From Heterotrichella gracilis (taxonomy: Eukaryota > Sar > Xanthophyceae > Tribonematales > Xanthonemataceae), in NCBI GenBank assembly GCA_032358255.1, contig JAULBX010010545.1, positions 42,687 through 106,686 of the forward strand: DNA of 64,000 bases, given 5' to 3'. The notes under the pieces were generated by a model, which worked only from the letters and a program-made list of their open reading frames with translations, was not told the origin of the DNA and did not search any database. The number at the start of each line of letters is the position of its first letter. Positions within the stretch are counted from its first letter, which is position 1. This document shows positions 13,801 to 27,200 of this stretch, one piece after another. The position numbers were made by a program, and so were the translations under genes.

Positions 13801-16800
13801 GGAGCATGATCACTCTTCAGCTGCGGGGTATTATTATCAGCATTGAGTGGACTATTGCTGCACCTCGGCTTGATGACATTCAAGACCATCAACCTAGGCA
13901 TTGGCCCAAGGCTTGTGCGGGAAAATGAAGTGCTAAGCTGTGTTGCCATTGCATTACTCTTTACCCATATTGGAGTGCAATGCTATGATGGTGTCATAAA
14001 AGTGCATTAATTCCCACCTTTGCCAGGCCATCCCTGTTGAGCAGTATGTTTAGGGTTAGGGTTTAGGGTCCACACCTTTGCCAGGCCGTCCCTGTTAAGC
14101 AGTATGTTAGCGCTCTTGATATCCAGGTGAAGGACGTTCTGCTGGTGCAGGTAGTGCAGCCCCAGTGCAGCGTCCAGCGCAGTGCGATGTCCCCTGCAGC
14201 AGGAGGCCATTACATTGGTCACGCGATTGGCGATTGTGATTATGGATTGTAATGCCCCGTTTTAATATTCATTTCAGGTATTGCAGGCCTACAGAGTCCG
14301 CCGCATTGCGATGGGGAGACAATATAATTGTGAAGGTACTGGGCAATATGGTTGTAATCACCCATTTATAATCACGATTATGATAGTGCAGGTAGTGCAG
14401 CGTCCAGCGGAGTGCGATGGTCCCTACAGATGGGAGACGATTAAGTGGTGTTTGGAATTACCAGTGTGATTGCACATGCGATCCAAGCCCTAAAACCTGG
14501 ACCATGAACTTGATTCCTCCATATGCCCACCTATCCCCATCCCACGCCCGCATCCCTTCGCACCCACCTGTTATACCAGCTGAACTGCTGGTTGCCAGGC
14601 CCGCCCTTGGGGCTTCGCAGCGCGGTGTACAGGTCTCCGCCCGCCATCAGCTCTACAAAATTGGAAAAAAATCATTACATATAATATTTTAATACTGTCC
14701 TTTTTACTAATAATTAAATGAGATAATAATGGTTGTAAGAAGAGAAAAAAAGCTGTACCAGTCATAATCGCGGTGCGCTGCTCGTCGAAGGCGGCCCCAA
14801 GGAACTGCACGATGTGCGGGTTGCGGCATGCGCGCAGTATGTTGACCTCCTTGACCACCTCCTTGACGTCCTTTTCGGTCATGGTGATGGGGTTGAGCAC
14901 CTTGAGGGCCACGTGCAGCGCGCCCTTCCACTCCGCCTGGTACACCTGCACAGGGAGGGTTTTGACAGGGTTTCATTAGGGTTCTGGTAGGGTTGTGGTT
15001 GAGCACCTTGAGGGCCACGTGCAGCGCGCCCTTCCAGTAAGCTGGTGCACCTCCATGGGTAGGGTTTTGGTAGGGTATCATTAGGATTTGCGGCTGGCAA
15101 CAGCGCATAGTCTGCACGTACAGTGCACCCATCCACTGCACCTAGTCTACCTGTACCGTTGGGGTTTGAGAGCACTTTGAGAGCAAGTACTGGTGTGTCC
15201 GCCCTAGGAACCCTAAAAAACACTAGCTAGCACATGCGCAGCCCAGTGCATTTCAAAAACCCTACTCAACACCCTTGTCCACAGATTCAACCGTATAGTA
15301 CCTACCCCTCTACAAACGCCCTCGCCCAGGATTCAGCCTGACCCGTCCCAAACATGCCCTTACCACCCCCAAACTATCCCTTACCGTCCCAAAGTTGCCC
15401 TTGCCAAGGACCAACTCCGACCCATCCTCGTTGCGACAAATCACCACGTCCTGGGCCGCAATGTGCCAGTCAAAGGCAGCAAAGTCGAACAGGCCTGTAG
15501 GGTCCCGCGGCAGCCCCCTCCTCTTTGCGCTGCCGGCTGATCCAGACCCCATGGGTGGCTGGGAGCTAGCGCCCGAGCCCACGCACCCATCGGTGGTGTG
15601 CGTGGTGGAGCAGGAGGGCGCCGTTGCCATGTGCTGGAGGCTTTGCCTGCAGGGGGGGCGATGCGGTGAGGCGGTGGAACTGAAGTGCATTCCAGCAGTT
15701 AAGCGAGACCACCGCTTCTCAACAGCAGGGCAAATGGCAGCGACAAGGCATGCATATGGTGTTGCTTCCCAGCTGGCCCCATACTACGTCCGAGTGAGTA
15801 AACATCTTGGAAACACAGAGTAGAGCAGAGCATGATGATCTAATGGTGGTCATGGTGATTGTCAGTTGACTGACAATGGCTGGTCATCAGCACTGTTGCC
15901 AGATAAATCATGCAATGATGACGGATGTGCATCATGGCCTGATGCTTGGTCAGCATGGTCCGATGTCTCAGGGTTGGAAATACAGGGTATTCTTTTCCGT
16001 TGTCTAGGGTCCAGGTAATTGGCGGTAAGCTGGTGTCTAGGGATTAGGGTTTTGCAGTCACCTGGATAGCCTCTGCACCAATGGCATGAGCATCCGGGGC
16101 CGCGAGTGGCGCCCCAGCAGCCAGTCAACCCCCAGCGCCACTGCCAGCGCACCAACGGCTACCGTCACGGTCACGCCTGCAGCTCGCCAGGCGCTCCCCA
16201 GCAGGGCACCCGCCCGCTGGAACAGGGAGACAATGGCTGCCAGGGTCACTGGCTGGTGCAGGGTGCGCACGTGGGCCACTGCAAATACAAATCACAGTTA
16301 TTTTGTATCACCAATTTGATGATGTTTGATTTACTCGCTGATAAGATGAATAACATGTTATACCACAAATAAGAGGAATATAGGATTACACTTTTGTTCA
16401 TTGCTGTTGCCTGACCTTCCGTTCCAATCTGGTGTTGCATGACTTAACAAGCGCAGAAACAGAGTGCTAAAATTGTCTGCTTTTCAAATTGCAGGTCAGA
16501 CCACACAAACCCTCGCTGGAGAGCCCTGGCACTGCTCTTTGTGTACCCACCTCTATTCAAGTTCCCTTGCATCACGTAGCGCAAGCTCTTGGCTGTCCTC
16601 CAGGCACCGTTGCTGTCGTCGCTGTATGCATCCTCGCCAAAGTAACGCACACACCTAGACACATAGATACACAGCTAGTCAGCGACAGACATGCCAGCAA
16701 CACAGGCGCAGCAGTGGTCAGCCTTGTACATGCAGTGCCAACCAGTTGTGGCCTAGCATTGTGTATACCACCTTCAAGATGGCCATTCATGAGAATCAGG

Positions 16801-19800
16801 TCTTGCGCAATCTGTCAGACAAGTTTTGCGCAGCAGTGGTCAGCCTTGTACATGCAGTGCCAAGCAATTGTGGCCTGGCATTGTGTATGCTACCGGTAGA
16901 TTGTAAATTAAACCCAGAATGCTAAAGGTAGCATACAAGTAGCACAAGTATGCTACCATTCAGATCTTGCAAAATCTGGCAGACAAGTCCTGCTGCGTCA
17001 GGTCAGCCCATGCAGCCCCAGGTCAGCCCATGTGGCCCCACGCGCACCTTGACGCATCGCACACTACATCGCTCCTGACAGTGGGGAACACGGGGATGCT
17101 GTGAATGGGCGCCAATCCCCACTGGCTGGCCTGGAGCTTGGCCCAGGGATGCGAGTAGAAAGCCAGGGATGTGTTGGCGGTGGCCGCTCGGCAGTCTGGC
17201 GTGTTTTTGCATGTGCATGTGAAGGAGGCGGAGCGCATGGTGGCAAGGGGGTTGAAGTCCCTTTCCTGCAAAAGGGGAAGGGGATCATGTCGGGAAATTG
17301 TTTGTCATCTAGGGACTTTGCACATGCATGTGAAGTAGGCGGAGTGCATGGTAGCCAGGGGGTTGAAGTCCCGGTTCTGCAAAAAGGGGGGGAAAACATG
17401 TTGGCATTGGGTGCTAGGAGGGACTCCGCCCGCTCCCAGAAGGCCAAAGGCAATTCAATTGCTGAGGCAGACACTTTGTTTTATGAACAGCATGTGAAGG
17501 AGGCTGAGTGGGTGTGCAATGCTGGAAGGTACGGCCAACGGCAGGCAGACATACGAAACACACGCTGCCTCATTGCAATGGACGCCCAGTGTAGAGCTGT
17601 GGCGACAAAGGGTTAAGGGTCAAGGGTCTGTAGCGTTCTCCATGCCCGGACACATCCGCACCAGCATTGTCACGCAGTCGTTGCATACACTGGCGCCATG
17701 CTCAAAACATGCTGCTGTCCAAAACGATCCATTATTTTGCCTCCTTTTGTCTTCATCTCATGCAACGCTAGAGCAGGGCCCTACGCACCAGCATTGCTGC
17801 GTAGTCGATGTATACCTCCACAGGCGGCATGCTTTCACCTGCCCAAAACAGTATACCATTTTGCCTCCTCATGTGTTTATCTCATGCAACCCTAGACCAG
17901 GGCCCTACGCACCAGCATTGCTGCGTAGTCGATGTACACCTCCACTGGCGGCATGCGCGCCTGCCACACGCTGGACCACGCGGGGGGGCACTCCTCTGCC
18001 CGCTCCTCAGACAGGCCCCGCATGGTGAGGGTCTGGCACAGGCGCCAGCTGCAGGTCACTATGGGGTCTGCAAGCACAGGTGCGTGTTGTACTCAGAGGG
18101 TGGTTGCGTGTAAGTGTGACTGGGGTCTGCATGCGCAGGTACATTTAGTACTTGGTGAGTGATTGCGTAGCACTTTTGGGGAGTAGTTACTGGGCAGCTG
18201 CGCGTCTCTATGGAGTCCAGGCCCAAGCCGCACCCTTGTACATGGCACAACACACTGGGTGTGTTCCATCTAGCAAGGCACCAAAAAGGCGCCAGGGAGG
18301 CATCCTCAACCAATCAACGTTGGGGAGTGGTCACCCAATGGCTGTGCCCAGCACCCACCTATACTGAAGTTTGCGTAGACGTAGTCCACCACTGCCCCAG
18401 GGAATTTTGGCACCCGAGCCCTCTCGATGGGATCAAGGGGGTTGAAGTCTACGTAGGGCTTGGGGCCATATTTGAAGCTGCCGTTGATGGGTGCGGGATC
18501 TAGGAATCGCATGGGCAAAGAGGTGAGCACATGGTTGCTGTTCTGGATCTGCACCATGGAGAACACACAGCATGGTGGTTAGATTGATTTCAAAGCAAAG
18601 CTACTTTTGAGAATGGTTGGGGAGGCACACAGGCTGTCAGTCAGTTGATCCAGAAACCTGAATAAAGTGATTGCTGTTCTGGATCTGCACCATGGGAGAC
18701 ACACAGCATGGTGGTGAGTTCCAAAGCCAGGAATAAGCCTGGAAATGGAGGAGACACACAGGCTACCAGTCTGTTCTAGGTTCAGAATACCACATTGTGG
18801 CCCTACATTTGATGGCCGCTAGTGCTAGTACAGTACTGCGCTTGGTCCAATGTATGCACTGTACGCACGTGCGCTGTGTGCACCATACACGGGTGCATGC
18901 CCCTTCCAGTTGATGCTTATGCATATTGGGTCCTTGACACAGTCCTCCATCCTACCTAGTGAACAGACAGCCATGTAGTGTAATGTAATGTAAGGTAAGG
19001 TAAGGTAATGTATTGAACAGACAGCCACAAGTCCCAAAGCCAGCCTCACCAGTCTGAACACCTGGCTCCTTGACCACACGCCTAGAGCCTAAACCCTACA
19101 CGCACCAGCCCACAAACCCTACAAACCTGGCTCACCAGTATCAGGCAGGACAGCTGCTTGCGGAACAGCATCTCGCACTCCCCATCGTCCATCGGCCCAC
19201 AGCTGCGGACACACTGCAGCCCCACAGTGGACGCCTTCACCCGCCAGTTGGCTGTGAGGTTCATCCTCCGGAAGCCCGGCCCCTGGCCGAGGCTGAAGGT
19301 CAAGTTGAGCTGCAGGTTCTCCTTACCCCTGCAGGTAACATGGTTTGGGTGAATTGTAAATGACATTTAATAAATGTGCTTTATTTTTGCCGCTACAAGC
19401 ACACCCACTGGTACAGGAAAAATAGAGAGGCATAATTCATAGAGTGAGTAGACCTAATACTTTAATGCACAATTTCAGGAGGACTTAATACATCACATGA
19501 TATATTAAAGTCCTCCCGACAAAAAAATGATTTTCTTAACAGATTCCATAAAAATTGTGGCTATAAAACATGTGGTCGGCATTCACCCGCACTCGCACCC
19601 GCACCCGCATTGGCCGGAGATCACACGCAATGTCTCTCACACAACCGCATTCAATGGGTGTAAGCTGCCAAGTTGGGCAGATCATGGCATGTGTGGTAAG
19701 GCAAATTCATATAGATGGATACCTGCTGTCATAGCCATTTGACTCCCAGAAGGCATCGGGCGTGGGGCAGTAGTCCCAGTCGCTGCCAGCTGGCAGCGAC

Positions 19801-21671
19801 CCGTTGGCCCCGCAGGTGCCTGGCTGTGTGTAGCACCAGGGCAGGGGCCGATCCACGGTGGTTGCACACCAGCTGCCGGTGCTGTCCAGTCGGGCGCTGA
19901 GCTGGTGGTCCACCATGCGGTAGCCTTGCTGGCAACTGCAGCCCGCAAGTGTGGTGACCGGTGGTGGGGCGCCGCCTGCAGGCGCGGGTGTAGGAGTGAG
20001 CAACCAGCGGGAGCCACACGGGGCGTAGTGGCAAACAGATAATCAAACAGATTTGGAATTTAATTTGCACAAAAGTTGGATATTTGGGACTAATCCCATG
20101 ATTGCCCTACTTTTCATACCTCGTAGGTAGACCCTAAACCCTAATGCCCTACTCTGCATACCAGGCAAGCAGTAGTCAAAGTAGAAGCCTGCAGCGTGCT
20201 GCAGAGGGGGGAAGTGGGCACAAGAGGCTGGGTCCACTTTGCACACAGGGATGGGCACCTCAGGACCCAGCAGGTCCGGGAGAGGCGTGTAGCAGTGCCT
20301 GCAGGACAGAAAGAACCATTATAGAGGAAGGAAAATGGGGAGTGGTGATGGTCTTGTAATGCAGATCATCGCATTACAATGGATGATCTGCGCATTACAG
20401 ATCATGTGCAGATCATCAGGTCGCGGATGACAGTAAGAAATCAACAAACAAAAAGGAAGCGAAGCAGGGATGGAAAATTGAAGTAAAAGATAATAACTTC
20501 ATGTAAAAAGTGACATTTTTCATTATTATTCAAAAAGCGTATGTATTTCGCTGGTTTTTCCCTACAAGGATCAAACCGCCACGATAGAACTAAAACCAAC
20601 CGTCTACAAACCCAGCACCCAACTTGTCATAAGAAAACCTCTCATCCACAGCAATCTCATAGCGTTGGCCCTTTGCAATACCTGCGCGTAATGTTGCTGG
20701 GTGGGGGTGACACATTCCATTGATTATTATTCACAGGGGCACTCACAATGTCTTTGTGCTTGTCACAAATGTACATACTTGCCAAACCTATCACTAGTTA
20801 TTCCGGAATTGACATCCTAAGTGGTGGTGGATACAATGCACGCCCTCACCTACCCAAAACAACCTTAATCCTCAACCCAAAGCAACTCCTCACCTGTAGG
20901 GCGACCGCAGGTACTGCCCCTCAAAGGGCGGAGTGGTGTACTCATATGGGTCGGGGAGGCAGTGGCACCCACCCACAGTCACGCCGGGAGAAGTGATCAC
21001 CAGGCCTGCAAGCGGCCCACTGTGTAACGAGATGGCATGTGATGGTGATGTGGCGCACTAGGGTGTGAAAGCAGCGTGCAACGTGCGTGGTGACTGTGGT
21101 GCACCCACGCCACAGTGTACAGTATGATAGGGGCCCTGATAGCCACTTCTTGCAGTGTATGATGCACACATGCCATGACATGCTCTAGAGCCTGAGTGCA
21201 CCATGCAGCGGCCGCCCGAGGAATTGCATGCCAGACAGGAGCCTGTTTTGCGTACTCACCCTCATCAGCTGCGTATTGCTCACTGGTAGAAGCACTTAAC
21301 TGAGAGTGCGGTACCTGAAAGTTGAAAAGCATGGGGTCAAGGCCAAACCCGTCCACTGCTGCAGTGGTGACACTTGGCCTTTGTGCACTGCAGTTTTGCC
21401 TGGCATGCAGCATACTGCGTAGGAGCTTGTGCACACTCTTATGATACTTGCAACATGCAGAAAGACAAACAGGCACCTTGAGTCCCTGCGCTGCCCAACG
21501 CCAATTGAATTGCCCAGCAAACCCAAACCCTCGTGAAACGCCTGCCCCCTCAGCAGGCTGTGTGCCACACTTGAACCACTCACTCACCCTTTCGTGCTGG
21601 TGTGCAAGCACCCCCGTTGCAGCATTCCTAGTTGCTGCAAACAGGAAGCTGACCAGCAGCCAGAGCAGCAT
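10883..21671 (-). CDS. Receptor-like TKL protein kinase B, complete (1457 aa)
   Basis: Seventeen exons, phase-continuous to 1458 codons: 21671-21588, 21314-21260, 21005-20894, 20298-20162, 19975-19723, 19328-19136, 18548-18359, 18067-17913, 17265-17048, 16654-16551, 16278-16062, 15646-15385, 14945-14759, 14652-14568, 14193-14076, 13242-13037, 12680-10883. Residues 1-20 are a signal peptide ([13 protein letters not shown]). Residues 21-500 are a Cys-rich ectodomain with FDYCLP, GCSC, PWCYT, SDWDYC and CTCKNTPDC motifs; the PWCYT...WDYC spacing recalls kringle/FN2 modules, but I cannot assign a family. A membrane segment lies at about 530-555. The kinase (about 650-900) has [20 protein letters not shown] (773-777) and DVG (793-795), but ALE at 819-821 where APE is usual. 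A single large last exon encodes an Ala/Ser/Pro/Gln-rich tail of about 550 residues. It should act at the plasma membrane; substrate and ligand are unknown. It lies head-to-tail upstream of paralogue A on the same strand. Confidence 0.92.
13374..13660 (-). repeat. Two degenerate copies of the kinase B exon 13037-13242 edge
   Basis: The exon segment around 13161-13245 (codes for the SGTWSW region and the start of DVG) recurs at about 13374-13463 and 13567-13660 inside the adjacent intron. Shared blocks such as AGTGCCGGACAGCGCCTG are still clear, but the copies carry indels and stops, so I treat them as non-coding relics. Confidence 0.8.
14018..14108 (-). repeat. Copy of the kinase B catalytic-loop exon end
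   Basis: The exon end at 14076-14108 (CCTTTGCCAGGCC...AGCAGTATGTT on plus) is repeated at 14018-14053 within the next intron. A TTAGGGTTAGGGTTTAGGG run (about 14050-14068) separates the two. Confidence 0.85.
14883..15045 (-). repeat. Copy of the kinase B VALK exon start
   Basis: About 39 identical bases (ending GCGCGCCCTTCCA on plus) occur at 14895-14931 in the exon and again near 14999-15037 in the intron before it, including the start of the exon and its acceptor side. Confidence 0.85.
17651..17955 (-). repeat. Three copies of the kinase B exon 17913-18067 donor edge
   Basis: The true exon edge (about 17900-17955) is repeated at 17779-17831 with only a few mismatches over about 53 bp, and more weakly at 17651-17701. 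All include the codons for MPPVEVY and the donor. Confidence 0.85.
18541..18716 (-). repeat. Copy of the kinase B exon 18359-18548 acceptor edge
   Basis: The string TTGCTGTTCTGGATCTGCAC at the exon start is found again at about 18671-18690 in the intron, followed by a similar ACACACAGCATGGTGG stretch. Confidence 0.85.
18976..19012. repeat. TAATG/TAAGG pentanucleotide microsatellite
   Basis: Imperfect 5-bp repeats flanked on both sides by GAACAGACAGCCA, so the flank itself is a direct repeat. It lies in a kinase B intron. Confidence 0.85.
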
Positions 21672-24279
21672 CGAGGTCCTTTTACAAGCTGCCACCACAG
21701 GAGCAGGTCCTGCCCCATGGCTAGATTGCACGCACAGCCTTGGTGAGCGCATCCAGAAGCCGAGGCGGAAGCTTCACTGGCTCGCGCTCAGCGCATAGCG
21801 AAGCCCACTGGTTCAATAGGCTCCTTGGTGCCGGTGGCTGTTCGAATTGGAGTGCAATGGCAGCTGCGTACTTGGGTAGCATGTGCAGGGAGGAGGAGGA
21901 GGGTGATACACGCAACGAAGCTTCGGGCTCAAGCCTAGTACTCCCCAATAGCTCGTGGGCATTGAAACTATTGGTCGTCCTCAAGCCTGAGCCCTTCCAA
22001 CTGGGCGAGGCTAAACCTGGGGCAGCAGTGGCAGCAGGGTAATAGGGTTGAGAACACTGGGGACAAGGAAAGAGTCCAATTCACATACTCGAGGTTGCGG
22101 TAGAGGGAGTGACAGGCGTAATAGCTTGCAGCGTCTTTCGCCTGTCGCCCCCCGCTACCGCAATCTTGAGTATAAAGCTATCCTCTTGCAAGTTCTGCGC
22201 ACAGTTCCTGTGGGCGCTGACCTACACAGGAGCACCTGCACTCGTACATACCACCTAACAGGCACACAAGCTTTGGGCGTCGCAACGACTGCGGTGCCAC
22301 GGCATCAGTGTGCTTCCTACCACTGGGAGGGCGTGGGTAGGGTCCACATTGCGGTAACTAGGTGCTGTGTAGTAAGCCCCACCTTGTTCGAACCTGACGC
22401 TTGCCTTGCTCGGTGAGAGGACCAAGCACTGCTCTTTACTACTATATTGCCGACGATGGACATGGGCCCACAACCTCAGTATACAGGTCCAGTCGGTATC
22501 CAATACTTCGATTATCGTTCGAATTGCACCCGGTTCACCGGTTCAGCATTTGATAGGCCACACCTCGCTGAGCTAAGTGTCCGATCGATCCAGCGCGGTG
22601 GTGGGCGAGGAAAAACAGGTAGAATACAGCGAGCTGCATAGGAGGTTTAAGAAATTGGCGCATGGGTGCGGTCCAGAACGACGAAACGACTCGAGTAAGT
22701 CACGACTCAAAGTGCTTATTAGGCATAGGACGTGGCCCCGCAGAACAGAAAGGGACACCTCTCCACCCTATCCAGTCAGCGGGAAGGCAAACTGTCAACC
22801 TGTAAGTCAACACTGCCCAGCAGGACCACCGCATTGCTACGCATATTGGTCGCCGCGACGGCGATTGCTTGGCGTCTATGGCAGTGCCCAGTGCCCATAC
22901 CCATCTGCACATGCCAGAACAGCCTGAACCAAGGCTCAACCATGCTTCGCTTACTGCAACTTTGCCGCAACCCCCTGCCTAAGAGCGGTAAACGTCTTCC
23001 TATTTAAATATGCTAATATTTCCTATTCCACCTCAATGGGCTCGCAGAGAAGAACGCGCATACATGCATGGAATTGCAGAGGGTGTGGAGCGTGTGCTTG
23101 TCGCATAGATACGCCGACAAACAAAGATGGGCCATCTCAACAACTTGGAACGTCATGGCAAGAGGCTCCAATTGGGGCGAAGGCTCTTTACAGTGTAGGA
23201 GTGCCTTCCGTGATCGCACCGCATGCATTGTAAGAGCCAAGGGGTATCAAAGGATAACCCTATACCCCTTGGTAAGAACTGAAGGACCGGTGCAGTTGCT
23301 GAGTTGAAGTTATTATTGCATGCACCACCAGGTGTCAGGCGGGTTGAGGCATAGGTTTTGTTAGCCAGGCTAAGGGTGAACCAATGGGATGGAGAGTGGC
23401 ACACAACACACAGCGAAGGCATTGCAAGTCAGACACTGAGCTGCAGCATGGTTTATCCCTAGTTCAGAACGCCCAACGGCTGGCCACATGGATACTGCAG
23501 CCCAACGCCGATGGTCATGTCCACGCATAAGTTAGATAACTAGGGCGTGTTACAGTCACTTGCCCCTTGGCGCAACAAAGAAAGAAAGTCACTGTACCCA
23601 ATGACCGACCCTGGACCCTAAACAGTGCCTCCCAAGGCAACTGTTGCTGTCATTGCAGCACGCGAGAAAAACTTGCATAAACAGTATACGCAAAGGGGTT
23701 GCTGTTGCATGCTATGCACTGCGCTATGCAAAGCACATCCCCACGAAAAACAGCTAATAATATCTGACAGCAAGCCGGTAAAGAATGATATGCCTTGCTG
23801 CAGAATGATAGTGACCCCTTGAGCAAAGGTCCAACACGCTCTGCTGTGCTTCAAAAAGTGCTAAAACTCAGCACTCAGTGCAGTATATGTAGCGTGCTTA
23901 ACGGCCCAAAGGCGTTGTGTAGACCAGCACAATTTCTTGAGAGCACGCACACTAACTCTGCACGTTCCCGCATATAAAAGCCATGAATAAACTAACGGAT
24001 GAAAAACGCACCATAGGCCAATGTGCTAATGCATTAGCTTTCCAAGAAATGATCCCCTCAAAACAAATAGAAACCCCCATAATTCCACCTTCCCCTTCCG
24101 CATTCAGTGTTTTATGGTAGCGCACATCTTGAGCTAGCCCCCCAAGTCATAGTCAACAAAGTACACTGCACGCTGCAATCTCAGGAACCCCTCGCAAGAG
24201 GCAGCCCAGCTATCCAGGCCGATATCCCCAAGCCTGCCTGAATGTCCATCGCTGCGCCCCGGTACATGGATGTGCCTGC
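21672..24279. other. Spacer between kinase B and the bestrophin gene
   Basis: Contains the promoter side of kinase B and the 3' UTR of the bestrophin gene. Scattered frames of 60-120 codons exist on both strands, but none carries a recognised motif. Nothing else is supported. Confidence 0.5.
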
Positions 24280-27200
24280 TCAAACATTGACAGCGGTCTT
24301 CACTGGCTCGCTTGCCTCGATGTCCTCCAGCACCATGGTCACATTGGAGTCGTCATAGTTCATCATGCCAGTGATGTTGCGCTCAATGGTGCCGCTGATG
24401 GTCTGCACACAGAGGGCGGTCCAAGGGTCAGCAGGGTGATTCTGGGGTTACACAAAAAGTTTGTGGGATGGCAATTAAATGCAGCAAATGCGCCTCTGAC
24501 CCACAGCGGCGAGGAAGTGCCACAGGCGCCATAATTGCATGCAGCGCCTGCACAGCTTGTCCCACCCAGATCTGTCTCGCCCTAGTCCCGTACACCATAT
24601 GTCACATGCAGAAAGCCCCTGCCCAGTACATCTGGAAACCACAGTAATCAGGGGTCCATCAGCAGGTGCTCACCTCCAGTGGCAGGATGGAGAATGGCTC
24701 CTCAATGGACACGCCAATCTCCTCAATCCCCAGCAGCAGGAAGGCAGTGATGCCTGTGTAGAAGATGGTGGCCCAGCCGCATGTGTCCCACAGGGTGAAT
24801 GGCACAAAGGTGAGCCACATGATCAGGAAGCGGGAGGTGTGCCTGCGGGGGTTTGAGAAGGTATTGAGAAGGGTGTTGGGTGTATTTTAAATATCACATG
24901 ATGAGCCACAGCAGAGGAAGCGGGAGGTGTGCTTGCAAAGTGCTGTTTTGCAAATGGAAGGTAGAGCTTGACAGGACTTGTTGCAGGGCCAGTTAGGCAA
25001 CGAAAACGATGGAAGGGGCCAGACGACTATTCTTGTACTAAGTGTCCAACAGGCATGTGGTCTCCAGGTGCTCACCGTGTGTAGGACAGAGGGATGGGCG
25101 TGCGCAGGATGCGCTCGCAGCCCCCGATGCAATCCGAGAAGTTGGTGATGTTCATGTCCATGGACCGCTTCTGAGCATAGTCCAGGCCAGCCTTGTCCTG
25201 AATCTTGGTCAGCACCTGCAGGGAAAAGAATCCGCACTTGTCAGTTGGCTATGGAGGAAACAGCAGGTGAATGTCACATGTTGGCACAGGTGTGGTCAGA
25301 ACCCAGCGCTGAAAGCAACCTGGAGTGCAAGTGGGTGAAAGTGTTTGCTGATGGATGCATTTGACAGCAGGATGGCGCTAAGGAAGGAGGGATGGGACTG
25401 CACAGTTCCAGGTGGACCTTGTGTAGGGACAGGGCAAAATATATATCTTCGCTTCATTGACAAACTCTTCCATTTGCACTTGTATCCCATGCATACGTAC
25501 GTTGAGCACCGCGTGTGGGCCGTGGCCTGCCTTGCACACCATCTCTATCTCCTTGGGCGTGAGCACGCCGGTCAGCATCTCCGTCATCTCGCGGTCTGTG
25601 CGGAAGTGCGCGGTCATGGACTTGCTGATGGCCTTCGTCCAGCGGGCGTGCGCGTCCTGCAAATCACAAGGTAAGAGTTACACCTGTAAACAAAAGAAAT
25701 AGAAAAGGGAGCTAGTGTGCGGTCATCGGCCTGCTGATGGCCTACATCCGTGGGCGTCCTGTGAATCACAAACAACAAGGTACAGAATAGCTATGCCAGC
25801 TGTCTGGAACAGGCGCATTCACTGTGCAATGAGTTAGCTGTAATGGTCAAGGGCATTGGGTGCGCGGTGCACTACGCGCTGCGCTGCCAGCTTGGGCAAG
25901 TAACACAGCCTGCCCTGCCCAAGCTGTCCCGGTTGCTGTCACATGGCCTGCAACAGCCAGTACCTCACCATGCAAACAATGGGTTACATAAAGCTGTTAT
26001 TCAGAGTGGGTTTGGGTTTAAGAGCACGTGGGAACATATCTGGCTGGCTCAGAGTTTGTGGTTGCATTTTGTACCCTGAGCGTTGTGCTCTTCATCCACC
26101 AGTATAGTTAAGATTAAGGCGCATACCTGAAGGGCGATGACTCAGAGTTAGGGTTGAAGGTTGCATTCCGTACCCTGAGTGCTGGGTCCTTGATCCACAC
26201 AAGCCCCTGGCGGGCCAGGTCGCGTGACCTGTTGACAACCAGCCCCCACATCTTGCGTGCGCCATCCCACCTGCACACCACACAGCAATGGGATTGAGCG
26301 ACTAGCACAGCCAACGCAGCCAGTGTGTCCCAGGCGCTATTAAACGTGCAACGTGCGAGCCACGCCAGACCTGAAATCATAAACCCTAGACAGGTGCCAG
26401 CTGTGTTTTCTACGGGCGTGCAAGTGCACAGTAGGTGGGTGCAGACGCAAGGCACTGAGCGCCATGCAAGCGGAGTTGGAGCAAATTCTGCATTCACCCC
26501 TGGCATGGTTGCTACCTTGGCATAAATGGTACCCTAGCAAAGGGTTTTGGAGTTCGATCGTACCGCTCGTAGCTGGCGTTGGTGCGGAAGACCAGCAGCA
26601 GGGACAGTGCGAATGAGCTGAGGGTGAAGGGGCCAAGGGTCTTGACAGCCAGGTCAGGCATGAAGTCAGGGATCAGGCCAGCCTGCGTGTGTTGCGTAAC
26701 AGGTTTTTAGCACAAAGGAAACACCCCTATGTTGGTAGTCAAGTGTGTAGGACCTTGGCAACCAGGTCAGGCATCCAATCAAGGAAGGTAGGGAGCCAAC
26801 AGGCATCTGGCCGTGGGAGGCTTTAACAACCTAGACAGCTGCAGCACGGTGCTATGAGGCATTGTTGCACAGGCGGGAGCACACAGTGGTGGTCGTGGGT
26901 GGGTGGGCGTACCGTGAGGGCGGACTGGTACAGGCACACCGCAGCCGCCACCGACACGGCATATGCCACTGGGCCTGCAAGTCCCCACACCACGCGGGAG
27001 CTGCACAGTGGGAGGGCAGGGAGGGGTCAGGTGGGAGTCTGTCAAGAAGTGGGCTGGTAATAATAGAGACAGCGGTGAGGTTAGATATAGGTGCAAGAGT
27101 AGGGCTACGCAATGCTTTGCAGGTGCAGGGGTGGTGGTTGGGTTGCTGGCTGAGGTACAGGTGGGGGTGGTGGGCAATGCAGCAGGTGGTAAACACAGAG

